From Carettochelys insculpta (lineage: Eukaryota; Chordata; Testudines; Carettochelyidae): DNA of 64,000 nucleotides. Under the pieces are notes generated by a model that made no database searches, had not been told where the DNA came from, and saw nothing but the letters and a program-made list of their open reading frames with translations. Location of the stretch: contig NC_134167.1 in NCBI RefSeq assembly GCF_033958435.1, positions 6,096,001-6,160,000 on the forward strand. The letters are read 5' to 3'. The position numbers and the translations under genes are program-made. Positions 56,849-64,000 of the stretch are shown in pieces (the stretch's first letter is position 1; each line of letters opens with the position of its first letter).

Positions 56849-58139
56849 GGTAGAATCCTAATGCCTTTTCTGATGAAAGATGAAAAATGTTCAACCACAG
56901 AGGCTGAGGGTCAGAGCTCCTGGGTTTTGTTTTCAGTTCTGGGACAGCATGCATGAGGGAGAATGAAAGACGCAAGGCTTTTCTGGGTGTAAATCATCCT
57001 TTGTCCAGAGGGTTATCATCAGGCCTATCTTCCATGTAAGTGATGTAAAAGAGGTGTTATGTATCAAACACCTTGCCATGGCTCTATGTTCATGGGTGCA
57101 CTTTTCTCTATAGGATATGTGGGTTAGGGGTAGGGATTAATTATGGCTTAATTGGTGTGTATTTCTCCAACTGTTTGGCCTGGATTCTCCAGTCTTCCAA
57201 GTTACATTTGGTAACAGCCAAGTAATGGAAAGTAATGGTCACCTAGGACTGCTGGGGGCTAGTCCACTGTTGTAAAGCTGGCACAGATGGATGTAATGGT
57301 TTCCCACATTATATACGCTACTCAACTCCTGTTTTAATGTGGAGGAGGTGGAGCCGATAACTATAGCTGATCCTTTGCTGATGGAAGAGCCTTATAGTTC
57401 CTTTGTCACTGGCAGAAATAGAACACCACATGGCTTATTCCATGCATCGGCTAGTATCCATCATTCAAGGACTCATAAGCAGTTTCCTGTGTCTGTGTCT
57501 GTCTCTGTCCACAAGTTGTATCACACATAATAAAGAACCAGGGCTTCTTGTCTTTATTAGAAACACATCCCTAGATAATGAGCAAAGGTTTCGTATGCTT
57601 CCTGCCACTGATGTGTGCAGCCTGGAAAGTAATTATTTAGTCTATATATTACAGTTGTCTTTACTCTTAATGTGCAAAGTGTTAAAAAACCTTAGCCTCC
57701 AGACAGAATGAATGTGCAGTACAATTCTTTGCCATTTTGGATGCCCACAGGTCTCCATCTATAGATCATGTAATAATTTTATTTAGCAGCACAATGAAAG
57801 TCAAAGTAGCTTCTAGGAGACAGTTATGTACATCTCCTACATATCATATTAGCATTATATTTATTCTGGTAGTGTTTTTTTTATTATTTTTCACTTCATA
57901 TTTATTGAATCATTATAAAAATTGGATCCTCAAATGAGATGAGAAATTACTTTTAAATATTTTAACTAATGTGCAGTGGTAATGGCCATAATGTAAGATT
58001 CATCATTTTTGTTTCCTCTTGTTGAAGATTTCAACTGCTTTATTTTTCAAAAGGTTATCATGGGGGCTTAGTTGTGTGACCTTTCCCCCACACTAAACTG
58101 GGGAAACCATATGTCCAAAAGGAGGAGGAAAGCAAGTCT
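56849..58139. other. No gene or repeat recognised
   Basis: AT-rich, unique-looking. The overlapping plus-strand frames 57339-57530 and 57403-57711 show no domain. Confidence 0.4.
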
Positions 58140-58400
58140 TGTGGCTAAGGCATTAAAATGAGACTCAGATCTGTGTTCAGTTTATGACTCTGCCATAGGC
58201 TGTGAGACCTTGGGAAAGTTACTTGATTTGTCTGTGATCGTTTTCGGTCTGTAAATTAGAAAGTATTACTGCACCCTTCTCCCATAACTTCTTGCACCAC
58301 TTCAGCCATATAAATTTAAAGGATCCCCTATTTAGATTGTCAGCTATCTGGGGACAGAACTGTGATCTTGGTTGGGGCCTCTTAGTACAGTAAAGTCTTT
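58140..58400 (+). repeat. MIR-like SINE with L2-type tail remnants
   Basis: 'tgactctgccataggctgtg', 'agaccttgggaaagttactt' and then the tail 'ctggggacagaactgtgatc' near 58348. Diverged. Confidence 0.6.
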
Positions 58401-58450
58401 CATATCCAGCAGCCCTGGGGCCAGGAGGTTGCCATTTAGTCAAATATTCT

Positions 58451-59062
58451 GGGTAACAGAGAGTTATGCCTCGCAATGCTGAACACTAAAGAAAAACAAA
58501 ATTAGATATTAAGAAACAAAAATGTATGCAGAGTACTTTATTTACCAACATCAGTAGCATTGGTACACTGTAAATTTAGACTGTATGTGCTGTATTTATT
58601 TGTATTTACTTTCACTATACTGAACTTACGGAAAAAGTAACTAAAATTTACTTATGGTTAAAATGCTGGTTATTTGACAGTTAGGAATTATAGAATGCTG
58701 GAAATGAAAGAGTTTATTTTCATTACGTTTCACCCATGACTGCTGACATATACAGCTTGTCATCTGAGGGATTATCCCCATTTTATATAAGGTGAATCAG
58801 AAGTACATTGAAGTAACTTGTCTGTGTTCACAGAGGAAACTGCTGACATGTATGATTGTGAGCCGCTCCCAGATGTTCCTTTGCAAACAATTTTAAGGAG
58901 CGTTGTATATTAGCTTCACCCAATAATTGTTTTTTTTAATGTCTATTGAGTCTGCTGCCTGATAAAGTAGAAGACCAAGCAGAGGCACCCTGTGCCCTGC
59001 AGGGGACAGGAGGCAAAGTGAGGGCACTTGGCTTTAGCATTTAAAATCTATGAAGGTGCATG
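58451..59062. other. No gene recognised; MIR-like trace
   Basis: Around 58750-58860 'attatccccattttatataa' and 'ctgtgttcacagaggaaac' suggest a reversed MIR fossil. Otherwise unique-looking. Confidence 0.35.
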
Positions 59063-59215
59063 ACCAATGTTCCCTTTAATTGTTTTCATCCATGTGTGGA
59101 AGAGTGTTTGTGTTCACCACCAGTACAAATGTGAAACCTAGATGTTGGGGGCTCTGCTAATTAGATGGGTGGCATTTGCTTCTCTCCTGAGCAGCCACAA
59201 AAGTGAACCATTTAC
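59063..59215. mobile_element. hAT-like miniature element (AGTGTTCCCTGTAAGC family), partial copy
   Basis: Left end 'ccaatgttccctttaattgt' and 'gcttctctcctgagcagcc' near the right. The right terminus is unclear. Related to 16384-16560, 16680-16845 and 63779-63979. Confidence 0.5.
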
Positions 59216-59766
59216 AAGGAAGGCTTTGTGGCTCCTCATGTCCTCCCTGCCTCCCATGCATCACCTATGTGACCAAGTAACACAGGCAGAGGCCAGGTAT
59301 AACTCACTGCCTTTAGAGTAGCCTCCAGCCTCCTCAACAGTTTTCCCAAGGCCTCTCAGTGCTATCCTGTCACATTCTAGAGATCCAGTGCTCTGAGTAG
59401 AGAAGGCTAGTTATGCTTGGACTTCATGGTGGCTTTGTGAAAGCACAAGTTTGCTCTGTAGACGATACTTTAACTCAACCAAAACAGAATATTCTTATAA
59501 CTTCTTGCATCGCTTTACTTACATGGATTTAAAATAACACTTAGCTAAACCAATGCAACTTTTCCTCTTTCACTAGAAAAAAAAAGTCTTAACTTGTTAG
59601 CCGCCGCATGGCATGATGTAAAATCCTAGTCAAGATAAGACATTATCTAGCTTTCCCATAAGTTGGCAGGTCAAGGTAAATGCTTTGATTTTCAACTCAT
59701 GCCACCTAGTATGCATTGGCCAGCTTGAATAGAGAACATATTTTTTTTAATTGAAGACACGTCTAT
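59216..59766. other. No gene or repeat recognised
   Basis: AT-rich spacer. Confidence 0.35.
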
Positions 59767-60121
59767 GGGTAGGTCCACACAGTAAAGTTAATTTTAAATA
59801 AATTATTTGAGACTAACTTTGCTAACATCTACACAATGCAACTGCTATTTCAAAATAACTTTGAAATAGGTAAACCTCATCCTACAAGGAATAGAGCATA
59901 TTCTGAAATAGCTATTGTGAAGAAGAGGCCATTAAGAAAGGGAATAGAGCCTGTTTTGAAATAAGTCACAGTGCATCCAATGGCTCTATTTTGAAATCGC
60001 CTCTGTGTGTAGACACTATATTCTAAAATACCTAAGTGCTATTTCAGAATGAATTGTGTGTGCAGCAGTGTTATTTTGAAATAAGCTATTCTCAAAGAAG
60101 GCTGCTGTGTAGACATGACCC
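59767..60121. mobile_element. Inverted-repeat element, GTCTACAC end
   Basis: Ends 'gggtaggtccacacagtaaa' and 'tgctgtgtagacatgaccc' are imperfectly inverted. Interior words 'caaaataactttgaaatagg', 'ttctgaaatagctattgtga' and 'ttattttgaaataagcta' repeat a TTTTGAAATA theme. No target duplication readable. Confidence 0.6.
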
Positions 60122-61371
60122 TTGTGTAGACACAGGGTCTCTTCTTTAGAATTAGGCAAAAAAAAATAGTATCTGAATACTCTACTGCTCCTGTCTCCAC
60201 AGGGAGATGAGTTTGTATTATGTTTGGAAATTATCAGGTAATTGCCATCCATGCACACACATCGTACATGAGCAGCATATATCAAATGTGTGATACTGAG
60301 TTGGTTGCATCCAGTTTTTGTGAAAATCATACCTCTTTATCTTCACATGTGATATGTTAGATCATAGAGCAGTGGAGAAAAATCACAAACTATACATGGT
60401 GTGTACTCTGACAGAACCTCTATAAGGTAAGGAAGTGTCGTCCTAATATTAACTTACCGGTTCCTCAGTCCTTCCCAATAAAGACTTGTTCATGGTCTCA
60501 TGAAAATTCGATGGCAGACCCTGGAATGGAGTCCACACCCCCTGAATGGTATGCCAACACTGTAATTATAGGGATGCTTTTTTTAGTAGTTTCTGGTCAT
60601 GTCAATGGAACCCAAAGAACACCAGAGGGAAGGAAAAAGGAATGAGAGGAAGCAATGGTTTCACCTGCTGCAAGTGTTTCTTTGAGTCTGTATGGCTACC
60701 AATGTGGCTTTATTATTATTGCTTGTCTACTTGCTTCTTTCTAACCATCTTCATATTGCTGCAGCCTGTCTTTGTTGACTAAATCAATCTTTCCTGTCCT
60801 TCTGTTTTTATTAAAGCCGCTTTTGCCTTTTGCTGTCCATAATTGATCCCTTGTGAAGGGAGAGCCTGAGAGGGAGGGTGGTCCATATATGGAGTAAATC
60901 AAAGCCAAAAGAGCATGATATTTAACAGCTTGGGTTTGCAGCAGTAAAGGGCAAATTCACAGGTGTCACATAGAGTGCTTTCATTGCCCAGAGGGGAAAT
61001 TCCAACAAGGGCTGCCTGCTGCAATGTACAATGGTGTGAGGTGATTTGTGGGTCACCTGCTCACAGCTGTCTTGATGGATTGCAGACACTGTCTTGTACT
61101 GATCTGCACTCCATCCTTACTGCCTGGGGTTTTCTGACAGGCCTTTTCTTTTGTCAATAATGGACTCTTGCCACCTGCTCTGTATACCTTAATTGAACAC
61201 AGTTGCAGAAAATCCCCTGTAATCAATAGCATCACCCTGATGAGCTTACAAATTGTACCTGCAGTGTCCTTTCTTTATCTCTTGACCTCTCCAAAACCAG
61301 TGACCATTTAAGCCAAGAGTCAATGTGCAAGTATATCAGCAGTTACTGTTTAGATAATGCTGTTTTCTGAA
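60122..61371. other. No gene or repeat recognised
   Basis: AT-rich, unique-looking. Small frames at 60016-60330 (-), 60546-60782 (+) and 60963-61160 (+) are unsupported. Confidence 0.4.
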
Positions 61372-61375
61372 CCTT

Positions 61376-61760
61376 CATAAGAATGTCCCTACTGGGTCAG
61401 ACCAAAGGCTCATCCAGCCCAGCTCCCTATCCAACAGCAGCATCCAGTGCAAGAGAGAATGAACAGAACAGGCAATTATACAGTGATCCAGCCCCGGTTG
61501 CCCATCCACCCTGGTGAACAGAATCTGGGAACACCAATCCTGCCCATCCTGGCTAATAGTCGTTGATGGACCTATCCTCTCATGCGTTTATCTTAGTTTT
61601 TTGAACACTTTGATAGGGTTCCTCAGGTTGACTGTGCATTATGTGAGGAAATGCTTTTTGTTTATTTGTTTGAAACCTGATGCCTATTAATTTCATTTGG
61701 CAACATCTACTTCTTGTGTTATGGAGAGGAATAAATAGACTTCCTTATCTAATTTCATCT
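61376..61760 (-). mobile_element. CR1 LINE 3' end
   Basis: Begins in reverse with 'cataagaatgtccctactgg' then 'gtcagaccaaaggctcatcc' and 'ccatcctggctaatagtcgt', with a reversed ORF2 C-terminal region beyond 61590. 5' truncated. A CTTATG-tail subfamily copy. Confidence 0.85.
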
Positions 61761-61899
61761 AGTCAGGAACAGGTCTCCAGGAGGTTGAACTGGACTTGTA
61801 GTGAGTGGAGAGGGTATGCTTTACAACCACATCCCATGCCCTTCAAAATTAGTGGAATGATTCCAATTGATTCCAATAGATATTAGAGTATGTCTAGAG

Positions 61900-62228
61900 C
61901 AGGGGTCAGCAACCTGCAGCATGGGTGCCAAGAGTGGCATGTGAATCAATTTTTCTACCAGTGCATGAAGCAGGAGAGGAGCTCAGCCCCACCCCACCTC
62001 CCACACGCATCTGGGAGCTTGCTCAAAGCTGCGCCACCTGTTGGTTAACAAAAGACCAGTTAATGCTACCAACAACCACCTAAATGACAAAACTCTGCAT
62101 CTTTATTAACGAAGCTGTTATAAGTAGGAGTATTACTGACTTTAAAAAGTATCACCAGCACTTGGACCATACGCAGAGATCAAAAAGTCACATTTCAGCA
62201 CTCTACCTCAGAAAGGTTGCTGACCCTG
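61900..62228. mobile_element. hAT-type non-autonomous element, 329 bp
   Basis: Ends 'caggggtcagcaacct' and 'aggttgctgaccctg' are inverted. Flanks GTCTAGAG (61892-61899) and TTCCAGAG (62229-62236) match at 6 of 8 positions, consistent with an old hAT duplication. Interior is non-coding. Confidence 0.75.
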
Positions 62229-62236
62229 TTCCAGAG

Positions 62237-62420
62237 AGCAGCTAGACATATGTGGCTTAATTGTGCTAGCAGACTCAAGCTTGGGCTGTGAGGCTGTTTT
62301 TATTGATGAATAGAAGTCTGGGCTCTGGCACCTGCAAGATGGAAGGGTCCCAGAGCTTAGGCTCAGGCTAAAACCTGGGAGTCTGCTCAGCCACAGAACA
62401 GCCCCACAATCTGAGTCAGC
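62237..62420. repeat. MITE-like remnant
   Basis: 'ctagacatatgtggcttaat' and 'gcttaggctcaggctaaaac' look like the end and interior of a transposon-like repeat interrupted by the hAT insertion at 61900-62228. Only tentative. Confidence 0.3.
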
Positions 62421-62439
62421 TGTCTTGTCTTTTCTGCAT

Positions 62440-62570
62440 AGATATAGCGTTAGGAGACAGGGATTTGGAAGCCCTCGCTGCTGTTCTTGGTGATGTCACT
62501 TGACCACTTTGTGCCTTAACTTCCCCATCTGCCAGGTGCAAAGTGGCTGTAATACTAACTTAATACTCAT
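62440..62570 (+). repeat. MIR-like SINE
   Basis: 'ggtgatgtcacttgaccact' and 'ttgtgccttaacttccccat' followed by 'ctgccaggtgcaaagtggct' give MIR order. Diverged. Confidence 0.5.
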
Positions 62571-62644
62571 TGTCTGCATTGTGGTGCTTTCTGCCTGCTC
62601 TAAAGTAGAAAATTAAATTGACTTGTCAATCTAGCACATGAGTC

Positions 62645-62810
62645 TGAAGAGTCTACACAACCTGAGTAACATAGTTAAGCTCACCTAGCCCTTGATGTAG
62701 ATAGTGCTATGTCGGGCGGTCAATGGAGGAATTTTCCTCCTATTAGCATAGTTACTGAAATGCTGCAGCTGTGTTGCTGTAGTGTGTTAACTAAGGGTAT
62801 GTCTATACTG
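62645..62810. mobile_element. MITE-like remnant, GTCTACAC end
   Basis: 'gagtctacacaacctgagta', 'ttaagctcacctagcccttg', 'agatagtgctatgtcgggcg' and the end 'gggtatgtctatac' belong to the GTCTACAC-type repeat set. Confidence 0.45.
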
Positions 62811-63299
62811 ACTTAACACTCTTAAATGCTTTGAGATTTATGAACTGAATTGAGAAAGGTGAAATATTATACATTTCAAAGTGTCTAAAATGAAATGGTC
62901 TTGCATCTTTGAGTATTTTCATGGGTCTTCTGGGTTATGTTGAAATTAAATGGAAAATCATCGCTTGGAAATTATGGAAAAAGTTAGACCAAAGAGATCT
63001 CATCTCTGGCTTCCAACATTTTGTTTTAACAATTTTTAGCCTTGGTTTTGGTTCACAACTAGATCTTGCTAAGATCTCAATTTTTTTTTAAAGTATGTTA
63101 TCAAAGGTGACCTCATAAGCAGTACAGAACCCCTTAATACCTTTTTGAGCTTATTTGGCTCAGCCTTAACTCAGGGGAATGAGTGCCAACTACTGGTTGA
63201 TTTAAAACAAATTGCCTAATGGACCCCAAGCCCTCTTTTGAGGAAAGTGCTGTCCACTTCACTATCCTGTCTGCTCTGCAGCTTGTAAGATCACAAGAC
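62811..63299. other. No gene or repeat recognised
   Basis: AT-rich spacer. The frames 62909-63091 (+) and 63134-63346 (-) are unsupported. Confidence 0.35.
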
Positions 63300-63612
63300 C
63301 TCAAAGATGCAAAGTGGTCCATTTCGGAAGGAACAATCAGTTTCACAGACCCAAAATGGGAAATGACTACCTAGGAACAAATATTACAGAAAGGTGTCTA
63401 TGGATCATAGTGGATAACAAGCTAAATGAGTCAACAGTGTGACACTGTGGCACCTCCCCCTCCCCAAAAAAGAGATCTGGGATGTATAACAGGAGTGTTT
63501 TAAGCAAAACAGGAGAAGCAATTCTTCTGCTCTACTCTGAACTGATTGGACATATATGCAGAGCACCAGACTTGACAGCCTCTTAAGATTCCTTCCAGTT
63601 CTGTGATTCTAA
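63300..63612 (+). mobile_element. CR1 LINE fragment with internal deletion
   Basis: 'tttcggaaggaacaatcagt' and 'aggtgtctatggatcatagt' are CR1 ORF2 coding words, then the copy jumps to the 3' UTR ('ttccttccagttctgtgatt' at about 63590-63610). The middle of the usual 3' region is missing. Confidence 0.65.
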
Positions 63613-63778
63613 GATCAGTCAGATGTGGCACAGTGTGATTCTGGCATCACCAGACGTGAAGGACCTATTCCGGATAACATACAAGTTTACCAGTTACTTC
63701 AGTTGTGAAGATCTAGTTCCAAATTTCTCACATATGAAAGTGGCATTTTTAGACTGGTCCAATGACTGGTATTATAAG

Positions 63779-63979
63779 CAATGTTCCTTCTAATTTTTTC
63801 CATCCGCTAGCAAAATAAATTTTGTTATGAGCACCAAGGCACAAGCCGATGTACACCACTAGTAGAAACGCAGGCTTCCCACAAACTGAGAGTGGCTGTA
63901 GATGCTCTGCTGATGAGCTGGGCAGCACCTGGATCTCTCCTGAGCAGTTGCCCAGGCACTCAGCTTACAGGGAACTCTA
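63779..63979. mobile_element. hAT-like miniature element with target duplication, 201 bp
   Basis: Left end 'caatgttccttctaattttt' and right end 'gcttacagggaactcta' are inverted partners of the copies at 16384 and 16680. Flanks ATTATAAG (63771-63778) and ATTATATG (63980-63987) match at 7 of 8. This fixes the termini of the family. Confidence 0.75.
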
Positions 63980-64000
63980 ATTATATGAGTAATTGGCCTA

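Noticed and set aside
1..64000. Prokaryotic systems, CRISPR arrays, phage or viral genes
   Set aside because: The repeat content is of amniote type throughout; no repeat-spacer array, operon, or viral polymerase or capsid frame was seen.
1..64000. tRNA, rRNA or small nuclear RNA genes
   Set aside because: I saw no complete cloverleaf with internal promoter boxes and no rRNA or snRNA signature; MIR-like SINEs retain only diverged tRNA-related sequence.

Overview
The window looks like nuclear DNA of a reptile, most likely a turtle. It is AT-rich, intron-poor or intergenic in character, and dominated by dispersed repeats: CR1 LINE 3' ends (several subfamilies), L2/MIR-type fossils, a Penelope-like retroelement with many short derivatives, hAT-type miniature elements, and several families of inverted-repeat elements whose ends contain a GTCTACAC-like core. 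The mix (young CR1, abundant MIR/L2, Penelope-like elements, GTCTACAC-ended elements) is what I know from turtle genomes; the species is not determined. I find no convincing host protein-coding gene, tRNA, rRNA, CRISPR array or bacterial-type operon. The short open frames are either inside repeats or look like chance frames. Two are flagged as weak candidates: a lysine-rich frame at 14557-14880 (-) and an acceptor-preceded segment near 22110.

Layout. 0-10 kb: sparse MIR, L2 and CR1 fossils, a short Penelope-derived insertion (2918-3041) and an inverted-repeat element (4050-5193) split by a CR1. 10-25 kb: CR1 ends, a dimeric repeat (about 11965-12205), an L2 pair in opposite orientation (15205-15720 and 19540-19945), hAT-like copies, and the first of two CpG-rich 0.7-kb elements (18396-19113). 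25-27 kb: the most informative element, a broken Penelope-like copy on the minus strand with a recognisable YIDD reverse-transcriptase motif and a GIY-YIG endonuclease. 27-40 kb: GC-rich relatives of the 4050-5193 family, a fold-back element (31331-31741), an intact-ended hAT element with a perfect 8-bp target duplication (33379-34107), and Penelope fold-backs at 35605-35749 and 38374-38640. 40-50 kb: a quiet stretch, then a CR1 nested in an inverted-repeat element (about 42907-43925), more CR1, a second fold-back (48283-48661) and the second CpG-rich 0.7-kb element in inverse orientation (49327-50036). 50-64 kb: a GC-rich patch, a long fold-back (51738-52130), a rearranged Penelope copy (52883-53277), CR1s and further hAT-like copies.

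How parts relate: the short Penelope derivatives share their terminal sequence with the coding copy at 25-27 kb, and six of them have readable target-site duplications of 9-17 bp, so their ends are defined from sequence alone. The GTCTACAC-ended families differ inside but share terminal sequence, and three-base flanking duplications can be read for four copies, which suggests mobilisation by related transposases. All repeat family names rest on motif recognition by eye, not on a database search.
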